DNA of 64,000 nucleotides, taken from Mastigamoeba balamuthi. Its lineage: Eukaryota > Evosea > Mastigamoebida > Mastigamoebidae. Position numbers and translations under genes: made by a program. The notes under the pieces are model-generated. The model was not told the DNA's origin. It ran no database searches and saw only the letters and a program-made list of their open reading frames with translations. The stretch lies in assembly GCA_902651635.1 (NCBI GenBank), contig CACRSC010000031.1, forward strand, positions 618,319 through 682,318, read 5' to 3'. Position 1 is the stretch's first letter. Every line of letters starts with the position of its first letter. Below are positions 11,415 to 22,914 of this stretch, in pieces.

Positions 11415-11934
11415 AAAGTCACTGAAGAGCTTCTCCTGGTCGGGGCTGAAGAGGCACGGCGACGAGTCTCCGGAGTTTGCTATGCTGCGCCGGGAGAGAG
11501 GCCCGATGGCGTCAGCTTATCTCACACCGGGTCTGGTGCGTCTGTTTTTGGAACGTTGTCTGCACTGACCCGCACGCGCCGTCGGGGGGCGGCGTGTGAG
11601 GAGAGGAGGAAGCCTCTCCGTAGAGCGCGTCGACCGCAGAGTGCGGGTGGTGTGGCCTCGGCCTCGACTGCCTGTCGCACTCGGGACAGAGGTCATCCAT
11701 CAGGCCCAGGAAAAGCGACTGATGCGGTATCGTCTCTCAAGAAGAATCTCCCGATATCTCGCCCAGCCGCACGGCACCGCACGAAAGCAGCGGGCAAGGA
11801 ATCTCGCTGACGAGCGCACCTGCGTGGCCCATGCGCGGGGCCAGACGGGTTCCGCTCTGGGGGGCAAAATAACCGGTAATACCCGAGAAAAGATACGCCC
11901 TAATCCTCGATATTTATTTCGCACCCGGGGTGCA
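11415..11934. promoter_or_regulatory. Divergent intergenic region
   Basis: Lies between the start of the minus-strand histidine phosphatase and the start of the plus-strand gene at 11935. Immediately upstream of 11935 it becomes AT-rich (about 11870-11920, including GATATTTATTT), plausible core promoter sequence. Nothing resembles a coding exon. Confidence 0.3.
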
Positions 11935-13102
11935 ATGGCGACCATGCAAGACGCGCCGCCGGACAACTCCAGCTCGCTCAGCGCGGGCCCGCAAGGCCCC
12001 ACCCTGGTCCTCTCCTTCAACACCCTCACTCCCGATTGGCGCAACACCGTCCGCGGCCCTCCCCACCAGCCCCCCTGCCTCTGCGGCCGGAGAGAGCTGC
12101 TCTCTCGCTGACACCGCACTCCTCCCTCTCTCTCCCCCTTCGGTGCGCCCGCAGATGGAGATCACCCTCGACTCGTGCTGGCGCGTGGCCCGCGGCCTCA
12201 CGCAGGCCGCCATCTTCATGGCAGGCAAGTCCTCGCGGGTGCTGCGCCTCAGCACCAAGGAGCGTGCGTACCGTCCCCCCCCGCACGCCCCCACCCCCCC
12301 AGCACTGCGCCATCGATCTGAGACGGTGCGAGGGCAGCGCTGGTGTGCAGCGAGTGCGGGCAGGTGGTCGTCGTGACGCCCAAGACGGTGTCGACGGGCC
12401 CCGCGCCGGAGCCCTCGCGGTCCAGGGGCCCCGTCGAGCGGTACAGCTTCGCTGTGCGGCGCGTCTGCAGGTGCGCGGGCCTCTGCGCGCAGGGCAAGGA
12501 CGGCGAGTTCCTGCTGCTCTCGGTGGCCCTGGGCTCCTCGTCCACCACGTGGCCCTTCAAGCTCGCCCTCTGCCGCTCGCAGCGGGCCAAGAGGGGCGCG
12601 CCCCCCGTGGACGCGGGGCCGGCGGAGCCCCCGAGGTCGCGGCCGAGGCTCGTGGGACCGGGGCCTGAGCTGGGGGCGCTGGTCGTCAGGCCGCCGGAAG
12701 CGCAGGCCCCGCACGGGCCCCCGAGGATGCGCGTCGTCATCAGGATCTTCGTGGCACGCATCCTGGCGCCCGGAGACGTCGACGAGGTCTTCGCGCGCGG
12801 GAACGCGCTGACGGGCATGGCCAAGAGCCTGATCTCGGGGTTCGTGGGCACAGGGACGGGAATACTGCCGCACAGTACGCAACTCCTCTCTGCCGGGGGA
12901 TCTCTGTGGGGGGCTCCTCTGACGTGGCGTTGTCGCGCTCGCCGCAGTGCCGTGGGAGAAGCCGCACCCGCCGATAGCGGTCCTGATCGGCATATTCAAC
13001 AGCACGGACGCGTACTACGCCTCGGAGCTGCTGCTGGCGCGATTGGCGCCGCTGATGCCCCCTGTCCAGCTGCTCTGGTCCACCGCCATAGGGCTCACGT
13101 AG
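11935..13102 (+). CDS. Unrecognised four-exon protein
   Basis: Exons 11935-12048, 12155-12263, 12338-12874 and 12948-13102 join in phase to 304 aa. I do not recognise a family. The protein begins with a Ser-rich stretch, then a segment MEITLDSCWRVARGL, a possible small Cys pair (LVCSECGQ), a beta-rich middle with RRVCRCAGLCAQ, a Pro/Arg-rich linker, and a hydrophobic C-terminal third (MRVVIRIFVARIL, then IAVLIGIFNSTDAYY). The regular GTxxGx donors and consistent phase across three introns make it a real gene. No signal peptide is seen. Confidence 0.6.
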
Positions 13103-13355
13103 CGGGCTCGCAGCTCCGCGCAGCGAAAAAGCAGCTTCCCCCCACTGTCTTTCGATACTCCCCCCCTCTTGGATCCTTCGACTGCCTTCTACAGCCACCG
13201 GCAGTCCGACAGGGGTCTGTTCGGGGGTGCAGAAAAACCGGGGTTTAGTGTGAACTCCCAAAAATAGAATTATTAGTATTAGCGCCCCTGCCTCTGACCG
13301 CCCTAGAACACGCGCGCCTCGACAAGTCTCATAAACGCCACCTACACGCGAGGGA

Positions 13356-16300
13356 ATGGCCGGGTACAGTGGGATCGGACTCTCCCTCGTGCTTCTGCTG
13401 CTGGCTTGCGGTGCCGGAGCCTCGAGAGAGGAGATCAACGCCGCCGCGAGCACTGTGGCGCGCGTCGTGGGGTCCCCGTTGGCACTGCCGTTCCTGTCCG
13501 CGGCGCTGCGCAGGGGGCAGGAAACCTCGCAAACAGGCATCACGTCAGTTGAGTTCCTCGCCACGAGCCCCGATGTGCGGCCCTGAAGCCCTGCAGCCTC
13601 CTCCCCCCTCCCGCTTTCAGTTTGCCCGAGGAAAATCAATCGGCTCGGGCGGCTTTGTACGCCGTGGCGGGCAGGAACAAACTAAGTCCGAGACGGCCGC
13701 AGGTCATCGTGGACTCGATGCTCACGAACACGGCGCAGGCCGGCGTGACGGAGCTCTCGCCAGTCGACTCGCTCGAGACCTGCTCGTACCTCGAGTCCTG
13801 CGGAGCTCTGGTCTCGGTTCGCCATTTTCGAACCCGGCCCTGCCGAAAGCGTAGGAAAACTAAAAGACGATCCACACTGCAGGTGCCAATTTTGGCAAGC
13901 CCAATTGCGATGGTGTTCAACAACGCCTCCGGCCTGCCTCTGAACCTCCGCATCAGCAGGACAGCCCTCTCGGGGATCATGACAGGCAACATCGGCCTGT
14001 GGAACCACCCCACCCTCGTGGCAGACAACCCCGCCCTTGCCGCCGTCGGAGCGTTGCCCATCACGGTGGTCTGGACACGCGACCGCAACAGGGCTGCCGC
14101 CATCGAGGCAGCCACCTCGAAGCTCGGCGTGCCAGGGCGTGCGTCGTGGACGCGCGGGCGGACAGCGAGCGGGACAGGGGTGACAGCGACGGACAGCGAG
14201 GTGGTGGCGCTGGTGGGCCAGACCGCGGGGGCAGTGGCCCTGGCGGACAGGAGCGTGGCTCTTGTGGCTGGGGCACCTCTGGCATGCCTGCAGAACTCGC
14301 AGGGGTCGTTCGTGTGCCCCACAACGGAGGCGACGATCGCGGCGATCAACCATGTCACGTGGACGCTGGGCTTCACCGACGCGAACAACGCGCCAGGGGC
14401 GGAGTCTTACCCGCTGATTTCTGTCATCCATTTTGTGCTACCTACGCGGTTCGTGGGAAGCCACAACTCGACCACATGCGTGACACAGATGTCTACACTG
14501 GGGCTATTTCTGTACGCGGTCGAGTATATGGACACGTTTGCCTCGCCGTTGTATCTCGTCCCAGTCCCCCCGTCAATCGTTGCCTTCGATACGTCGTGCA
14601 CCAACGAACTCACATCGGCGAGCACCATAATTCAGGCCACGGGCTCGTCGCTGACAGAACAGTTGTACATGAGCTGGGCTGTGGACTATCAGGACTCAAG
14701 ACCCGACGTGGTCGTGAACTACACGGGAACCAGCTCATCGAACGGCAAGACCCAGATCATAGCCGGCACTGTTGATTGGGCCGGAACCGATACGCTTCTG
14801 TCCGCGGCGCAGATGGCGCAGGGGCCGCACGTAGTAACCCTCCCAGCGATCGTGGGCGCCGTTGTGGTCGCCTTCAACATTCCCGGTGTGCGGGACCTCG
14901 TGCTCACTAGGCAAGCCATCGCGGACATATTCTCCGGCAAGATCCAGTTCTGGAACGATCAATCCCTGTGCGAGTTGCAGTCGGACACTGTTTCTGGACT
15001 CCTGAAAAACTCGAACCACTCTATCCGTGTTGTACACCGGAGCGATTCATCGGGGACGACGTTCATATTCACGAAGGCGCTGGCTTCTTTCAGTTCCGAT
15101 TGGGTATTCCGCTACACAGCATGAAGTCAGAGACTGACGGATTCAATAGAATGAGACAGTAGGGTTCGGATCGACGGTGACCTGGGCGGTGGACATATCT
15201 ATGATTAATGGGGTTGCCCAGGGAATTCCATCGAACGGCAACTCGGAGGCAGCCAGCAACATCGCGAAGACCGCGTGGTCGATCGGCTACCTAGTCCACA
15301 ACTCCGCCATCACCAACATGCTTCCCATCGCCAACATCATCAACAAGGCGGGAAATGAAGTTCACCCAAGCCTCGCAACCGTTGAGGCGGCTGTCAACGA
15401 TTTCCCAGGTCCTCCTATCTGCCAGATGTATACGGTTCTCACAAGACGGCAGGGAACTATGGCAGCATCGTGGACGGGGCTGGCGCCAACTCCTGGCCAA
15501 TAGCCGGCTACAGCTACCTGATATTCAACAACGTGTCTGCCAAGTGCTCGAGCACGAGGGAGACCCTCCGGTTTTGGATGTGGGCTTTGACAACGACAGA
15601 CGGCCAGTCGCAAGCACAGAGCTTGAAGTTTCTCCCGCTGAACAACGCCACCGTCGAGTACGTCGTGGAAACGTTCAAGACCGTCATCTGCAACGGAGCT
15701 CTCGTCCTCGCGTGCGACGCGGGGTCCTATTTCACATCTCTGGGAGAGTGCAAGATCTGCCCAGAGGGCTACAGTGCGAACACATCGTTTCATCACCTCA
15801 TTTCATTCTCAATGCCAATCGCGCAGTCTGCTCTGGGAGGTACAGCCAACCAGAACTGGCACCTGTCAAGCAGCCGCCCTCCAAGGTTCCGATAATTGTC
15901 GGGGTGGCGGTACCCCTGGCGACGCTCCTGCTCTCCGCTTTCGTGGTGGCTGCCGTTTTCGGTACCCGCAGGGTCCACAAGATGCGCAGAGAGGTCTCCC
16001 TGCTCCTCAGAGAGCGGTCATCGATGGCAGAACAGATGTCGCAGCTCGAGAACAAGCTTCAGTTCTTGTGCTCCGACGTGGACACGCTGCTCAACACGCC
16101 CGCGGAGCTCGTGATCAAGATGCTCAAGGAAATAAAGGCGAAGACGACTCCCCTCACTCCCGCAGACACGGACAACATCGACAGGATCGTCGTTCTGATC
16201 TCGCAGAACAAGCTGTACCAGGCCAGCGGGCTGGGGAACGGGTCGAAGATGGACAAGGAGATCACCGACTACATCAAGGACCTCGTGCACGTGCAGTCAG

Positions 16301-17387
16301 ACCGCCGCAAGTCGGCTATGGACCTCTCGACCATGTACTCGATGGACGAACAAATGGACGAGCTCGACGGAGAGTTCGCCGTGTTCGAGAAGTGGGAGTT
16401 CAACCCCTACGAGGAAGAGCCCCCAGAGACCCGCGGGTTCCTCTCCTCCATGGCGCTGCGGGCGCTGAAGAAGGAGGGGCTCCTGGGCGGGTCTCTGCAC
16501 ATCGACTACCAGAAGCTGCTGCTGTGGCTGCACCAGATCGAGAAGGGGTACAACGACAACCCCTACCACAACTCTCGGCATGCAGCAGACGTCCTGCAGT
16601 GCATGTGCTGGCTGATGCATAAGTACCCGAACAACCCGTTCAACAGCAGGGAGCGCCTGGCAGCCATCATAGCCTGCGTGGCCCACGACTTCAAGCACCC
16701 CGGCCTGACGGCCAACTACCTGGTGAACACGGTAGACCCGCTCGCCATCCGTTACAACTGCGAGAGCGTCCTCGAGAGCATGCACGCCTCGGACTCGATG
16801 GAGCTGCTAATGCAGTCGGACTACAACTTCTTGGATTCACTCCCCCGCAAGGACTTTGTGGAGATATACAGGGTATATACGCTGTTCCTCAGTTCCGGCG
16901 GCGAACTCTCTAACACCCGCGTAATGCTCAGAACGTTGTCCGGCTGGTGTTGGCGACAGACATGGCGAAGCACGTGGAGATCTTGGGGTCGTTCAACGCC
17001 AAGGTGGCGGGGACGGGCGTCAACAGCGAGGCGGCGGACAAGCTTATAGTCCTCGTGATGATGATGAAGGTGGCAGACCTGTCCAACGCCGCACGCCCGT
17101 GGACCACGTGCAAGATGTGGGCAGACCGGATCTGCACGGAGTTCTTCAACCAGGGCGACCAGGAGCGCAAGCTGGGGCTGGCCATCTCGCCGTTCATGGA
17201 CAGGAACACGGCGAACCTGCCCAAGATGCAGTGCACGTTCGGGGACGTGATCGTGAAGCCCACCCTCGAGTCCATGCAGTCCGTCATCCCCGCGGTTACC
17301 GACCTGCTCGACCACATGAGGGTCAACAAGTCCTATTGGCAGTCCATGTCGCTTTCCAAAACTCGAAGCGACTCGTCAAAAGTGTAG
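13356..17387 (+). CDS. Receptor-like phosphodiesterase, copy A: 2x PstS-like + TM + class I PDE
   Basis: Seven exons (13356-13574, 13703-13816, 13883-15103, 15156-15408, 15453-15773, 15827-16872, 16932-17387) total 3630 nt, 1209 aa. A signal peptide (about residues 1-22) is followed by two periplasmic-binding domains of the PstS type (about 30-340 and 350-670), a short Cys-rich motif (GECKICPEG), one transmembrane helix (about 728-752, VPIIVGVAVPLATLLLSAF), a coiled-coil linker and a cyclic-nucleotide phosphodiesterase domain. The PDE has NPYHNSRHAADV, VAHDFKHPG, ATDMAKH, VADLSNAARPW and GLAISPFMDR, the metal-binding and catalytic set of class I enzymes. PstS domain 2 keeps the ligand loop RSDSSGTT and VDWAGTD; domain 1 has lost it. 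Inferred role: an extracellular ligand, perhaps phosphate, controls cAMP or cGMP hydrolysis. First of three tandem copies. Confidence 0.9.
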
Positions 17388-17578
17388 TGAGTAGCCATAA
17401 CCCTGTAATTACTTCGTTTGCGTGGGTGCCTGTTCTGCGTTCTTTTTCAACTCCCCAGCGCTGCAATATTATGTAGGTGTGCACATTTCTCCACGTCAGA
17501 GGCAGATCGATTCACATCCCTACCGCAATCGGTGGGTGCATCTGACGATTGACGAGATCACAAAAATAGCTCTCGCGG

Positions 17579-18708
17579 ATGCCGCGTCTCCTGTTGGTGT
17601 ATTGGTGTGCTGTGTGCTGCGCCTTGGTTGCCGGGGCGTCTTCAGCCCAGGTTGTCGGCTCTCCATTGGCGCTTCCCTTCCTGTCTGCCGCGCTGCGTCG
17701 GGGCTCCGAGACCTCGCAAGTCAGCGTGTCCTCGATCGAGTTCCTCGTCGCGAGCCCCGATGTGCGATTATTATCCGGTCTGCCGTCCACTGAGGTGCAT
17801 GAGCCGCCAGGTGATTGTAGACTCGATCCTCTCGAACACCGCGCAAGCCGGCGTGACGGAGCTCTCGCCAGTGGAAGCGCTGGAGACCTGCTCGTACCTC
17901 GTGTCGTGTGGCGCATTGGTCTCGGTACCTGAAGAAAAACGGATGTCCCTCCATGTTTCTCACAAATCCCCGGATGGACAGGTGCCGCTGTTGGCTAGTC
18001 CGATTGCGGCGGTGTTCAACAACGCCTCCGGCCTGCCTCTGAACCTCCGCATCAGCAGGATAGCCCTCTCGGGGATCATGACAGGCAACATAGGCCTGTG
18101 GAACCACCCCACCCTCGNTATGGAGCTGCTAATGCAGTCGGACTACAACTTCTTGGATTCACTCCCCCGCAAGGACTTTGTGGAGATATACAGGGTATAC
18201 ACGCTGTCCCTCAGTTTCGGCGGCGAACTCTCTAACATCCGCGTATGCTCAGAACGTTGTCCGGCTGGTGTTGGCGACAGACATGGCGAAGCACGTGGAG
18301 ATCTTGGGGTCGTTCAACGCCAAGGTGGCGGGGACGGGCGTCAACAGCGAGGCGGCGGACAAGCTGATCGTCCTCGTGATGATGATGAAGGTGGCAGACC
18401 TGTCCAACGCCGCACGCCCGTGGACCACATGCAAGATGTGGGCAGACCGGATCTGCACGGAGTTCTTCAACCAGGGCGACCAGGAGCGCAAGCTGGGGCT
18501 GGCCATCTCGCCGTTCATGGACAGGAACGCGGCGAACCTGCCCAAGATGCAGTGCACGTTCGGGGACGTGATCGTGAAGCCCACCCTCGAGTCCATGCAG
18601 TCCGTCATCCCCGCGGTTACCGACCTGCTCGACCACATGAGGGTCAACAAGTCCTATTGGCAGTCCATGTCGCTTTCCAAAACTCGAAGCGACTCGTCAA
18701 AAGTGTAG
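17579..18708 (+). CDS. Receptor-like phosphodiesterase, copy B, interrupted by an assembly gap
   Basis: The 5' part (exons 17579-17761, 17811-17924 and from 17982) encodes the signal peptide and the start of PstS-like domain 1, nearly identical to copies A and C. At 18118 a single n joins this directly to the last third of the phosphodiesterase (from about codon MELLMQSDYNF, then 18253-18708), which is almost identical to copy A. About 2.7 kb corresponding to 14033-16800 of copy A is missing. The upstream spacer is also nearly the same as that before copy C. The simplest reading is a collapsed or gapped assembly of a recent tandem repeat; a true deletion cannot be excluded. Do not treat the apparent fused protein as real. 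Confidence 0.75.
18118..18118. other. Assembly gap (single n) inside the tandem PDE array
   Basis: The only ambiguous base in the window. It joins the PstS-domain part of copy B to its phosphodiesterase part, exactly where two long near-identical repeats would confuse an assembler. Confidence 0.95.
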
Positions 18709-18900
18709 TGAGTAGCCATAACCCTGTTATTACTCCATTTGCCCGTGGGTGCCTGTTCTGCGTTCTTTCAAACTCCCCAGCGCTGCAATATTATGTAGGT
18801 GTGCACATTTCTCCACGTCAGAGGCAGATCGATTCGCATCCCTACCGCAATCGGTGGGTGCATCTGACGATTGACGAGATCACAAAAATAGCTCTCGCGG

Positions 18901-21900
18901 ATGCCGCGTCTCCTGTTGGTGTATTGGTGTGCTGTGTGCTGCGCCCTGGTTGCCGCGGCGTCTTCAGCCCAGGTTGTCGGCTCTCCATTGGCGCTTCCCT
19001 TCCTGTCTGCCGCGCTGCGTCGGGGCTCCGAGACCTCGCAAGTCAGCGTGTCCTCGATCGAGTTCCTCGTGGCGAGCCCCGATGTGCGAGTATTATCCGG
19101 TCTGCCGTCCACTGAGGTGCACGAGCCGCCAGGTGATTGTGGACTCGATCCTCTCGAACACGGCGCAGGCCGGCGTGACGGAGCTCTCGCCAGTGGAAGC
19201 GCTGGAGACCTGCTCGTACCTCGTGTCGTGTGGCGCATTGGTCTCGGTACCTGAAGAAAAACGGATGTCCCTCCCTGTTTCTCACAAATCCCCGGATGGA
19301 CAGGTGCCGCTGTTGGCTAGTCCGATTGCGGTGGTGTTCAACAACGCCTCCGGCCTGCCTCTGAACCTCCGCATCAGCAGGACAGCCCTCTCGGGGATCA
19401 TGACAGGCAACATCGGCCTGTGGAACCACCCCACCCTCGTGGCAGACAACCCCGCCCTTGCCGCCGTCGGAGCGTTGCCCATCACGGTGGTCTGGACACG
19501 CGACCGCAACAGGGCTGCCGCCATCGAGGCAGCCACCTCGAAGCTCGGCGTGCCAGGGCGTGCGTCGTGGACGCGCGGGCGGACTGCGAGCGGGACAGGG
19601 GTGACAGCGACGGACAGCGAGGTGGTGGCGCTGGTGGGCCAGACCGCGGGGGCAGTGGCCCTGGCGGACAGGAGCGTGGCTCTTGTGGCTGGGGCACCTC
19701 TGGCATGCCTGCAGAACTCGCAGGGGTCGTTCGTGTGCCCCACAACGGAGGCGACGATCGCAGCGATCAACCATGTCACGTGGACGCTGGGCTTCACAGA
19801 TGCAAACAACGCGCCAGGGGCGGAGTCTTACCCGCTGATTTCTGTCATCCACGCCGTATTGCCAAAGCGGTTCGTGGGCAGTCGAAATTCATCCAGCTGC
19901 CAGGCGCAGATGTCTACTCTGGGGCTGTTTCTATATGCAGTGGAGTACATGGATATGTTCGCCTCTCCGTTGCACCTTGTTCCCGTTCCGCCAACTCTGG
20001 TTACGTTCGACCCATCGTGCACTCAGGAGTTGGGACGTGGAGAAGTTGTTATCCGAGCAGCCGGATCGACCCTGGCAGAGCAATTGTACAAGAGCTGGGC
20101 CGTTTCATACCAAGACGTCAGGTCTGACGTGGTGGTGAACTACACCGGGACAGGGTCGGGGAATGGGATCCGGCAGCTCATTGCAGGTACTGTTGACTGG
20201 GCTGGGAGCGACAATCGATTGTCTGCGTCGCAAATCGCACAGGATCCCCACATACACTCTGTTCCAGCGATCGTAGGTGCTGTTGTTCTTGCGTTCAATG
20301 TGCCTGGTGTGCGAAACCTTGTGCTCTCCAGAGAGGCGGTGGCTGGAATATTCAGTGGACAAATTCAACACTGGAACCACCAGATGCTATGGGAGTTGCA
20401 ATCGGATGATGTCGCAGGTATTCTCAAGAACTCAAATAGGTCAATTCGGGTTGTTCACAGGACGGATTCGTCTGGAACCACGGCAATATTTACCAGCGCC
20501 ATGTGCTCCTTCAGTGCAAAATGGGTACTGCTATCGCCGAATTGCATCATTTGTATTCTCACCGCGTATGGTAGAATAAGACAATTGGAAGTGGTTCGAC
20601 AATTAACTGGAATGTTGACACTCTCAACGATAGCAATGGTGTTCGCCTGGGAATACCATCAAGTGGCAACGGCGAGGCAGCCCAGAATATTGCCACGCAC
20701 TCGTGGTCAATTGGTTACCTCGTCCATTTCTCCGCCATCACGGCCATGCTCCCGGTTGCCAACCTGATAAATAAGGCAGGGAATGTTGTTCACCCAAGCC
20801 TTGCATCTGTTCAGGCTGCTGTTGATGATTTTCCTGGTTCGTAATTGACTTTGTGTTCAGGATTCTTGCTAATGTAGCATGACCTACAGGATCACATGGC
20901 AGCATCATTGATGGATCCGGAGAGTTCTCATGGCCAATTTCAGGATTTAGTTATCTCATGATTTCCAACTCAACTACGAGGTGCTCTATCATGCGCGAGC
21001 TTCTTAAGTTTTGGATTTGGGCCTTTACATCCCCAGTTCCTCGATCCGAAGCAATGAGTCTCAAAATCCTACCTATGACCAATGCGACTGCCATGGAAGC
21101 CTTACTGGCATTCAAGACGATTACGTGCGAAGGTGTAAAAGCACTCTCATGCAGCCCAGGCCTCTACTTCTCTCCTTCGGGGGCCTGCTTATCATGTCCT
21201 CTGGGTTTCAGTGCGGTCATAAAATTATCTCGATTTCTCATACACAGATAGCCTGCTCTGGTGGATATGAAGAGCCCAAGCCGATTCCAGTTAGTCCTGT
21301 CAAGTCGAAGCTCCCCTTGATTTTGGGACTCACATTGCCTCTGATCATCATATCTCTGGCAGCTATAGTTATTGCTGCTTTGTATACTACAAGAAGAATG
21401 TACCGGCTTCGCAGAGAGATGTCTATTCTGGTTCGACAGAAAAATTCAATGGCAAAGAAGATGCAGTTGCTGGAAAACAAATTACAGTTTTTGTGCTCGG
21501 ACGTGGGAACGCTTCTCAACACGCCTGCAGAGCTGGTAGTCAAGATGCTGCTAGAAATGAAGACAAGAAGAGTACTTACCAATGTGGACATGGACAATAT
21601 TGACCGAATCATAGTTTTGATTTCGCAGAATAAGCTGTATCAGATCAGCAGCTGGGGAAAGGGCAAAGTGGACCAGGAGGTTACGGACTACATCAAGGAT
21701 CTTGTCCAAGCTCATGATGACAGATCGAAATCAGATCTTGGAATCGATCACCAAGTATCAGATAATCTGGAGAGTGAGGAGGAGGATCTCGCTGTGCTCG
21801 AGGAATGGGATTTCAACCCGTTCAAAGACAAACATACTCTGGCGGACAGTGATGGGTATCTGTGCTCCATGGCACTCAAGGCAATCAAGAAGGAGGGGCT

Positions 21901-22810
21901 TCTCGGTGGGAGTGCCCATATTGATTATTCCAAGCTCGTGCAATGGTTGCAAGAGATCGAGAGGGGATACAACGACAACCCCTACCACAACTCTCGGCAC
22001 GCAGCTGACGTCCTGCAGTGCATGTGCTGGCTGATGCACAAGTATTCGAGTAATTCCTTCAGTCTGAAAGAGCGCCTGGCTGCCATCATTGCATGTGTGG
22101 TGCATGACTTCAGACATCCCGGCCTGACAACGAACTTCCTGGTGAATACAGTTGACCCGCTGGCCGTCCGCTACAACTGCGAGAGTGTACTTGAGAATAT
22201 GCATGCTTCCGAGTCAATGCAGCTCCTGATGCGTCCAGAAGCAAACTTCCTGGAGGGCCTTGCGCATAACGAATGGGTCGAGGTGTATCGAGTGCGCCCC
22301 ACATTCTGTCTCGCATTGTGGCATATCATTTGACACTGCACCCAGATTGTGGTGAAGTTGGTGTTGGCGACAGACATGGCCAAACACGTGGAGATCCTGG
22401 GGTCGTTCAACGCCAAGGTGGCGGGGACGGGCGTGGGCAACGAGTCAGCTGACCGACTCATGGTCCTCGTGATGATGATGAAGGTGGCAGACCTGTCCAA
22501 CGCCGCACGCCCGTGGGACACGTGCAGGATGTGGGCAGACCGGATTTGTACGGAGTTCTTCAACCAGGGCGACCAGGAGCGCAAGCTGGGGCTGGCCATC
22601 TCGCCGTTCATGGACAGGAACGCGGCGAACCTGCCCAAGATGCAGTGCACGTTCGGGGACGTGATCGTGAAGCCCACCCTCGAGTCCATGCAGTCCGTCA
22701 TCCCCGCGGTTTCCGAGCTTCTGGAGCACGTGAGCGCCAACCGGAAGTTCTGGATGTCAATGTCGCTCCAGCAAGTGAACGCCTGCTCCGCCAAGCAACA
22801 ATCGAACTAA
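18901..22810 (+). CDS. Receptor-like phosphodiesterase, copy C: 2x PstS-like + TM + class I PDE
   Basis: Seven exons with the same phases as copy A (18901-19083, 19133-19246, 19304-20524, 20581-20836, 20890-21210, 21252-22291, 22346-22810) give 3600 nt, 1199 aa. Same architecture: signal peptide MPRLLLVYWCAVCCALV, two PstS-like domains, Cys-rich segment (GACLSCPLG), transmembrane helix (ILGLTLPLIIISLAAIVI), coiled coil and phosphodiesterase with NPYHNSRHAADV, VVHDFRHPG and VADLSNAARPW. The second PstS domain keeps RTDSSGTT and VDWAGSD. The first about 950 bases and the last exon are nearly identical to copy A, while the middle (about 19850-22340) is diverged and less GC-rich, so the gene is a mosaic. 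The intron 5 acceptor is ATAG at 21251. Confidence 0.9.
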
Positions 22811-22914
22811 ACCCCAGTGCGAGGAGGCCGTCCTCGTATCCGTAATGATCCGTTCTGGATTTTGAGTAGATTCTTCCCCCAGATTTCCCTCGGGGGCAAA
22901 CTAAAGCGGGGCGA

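Noticed and set aside
17579-18708. Copy B as a genuine short PstS-PDE fusion
   Set aside because: The join is at the n; near-identical flanks make a collapsed assembly far more likely.
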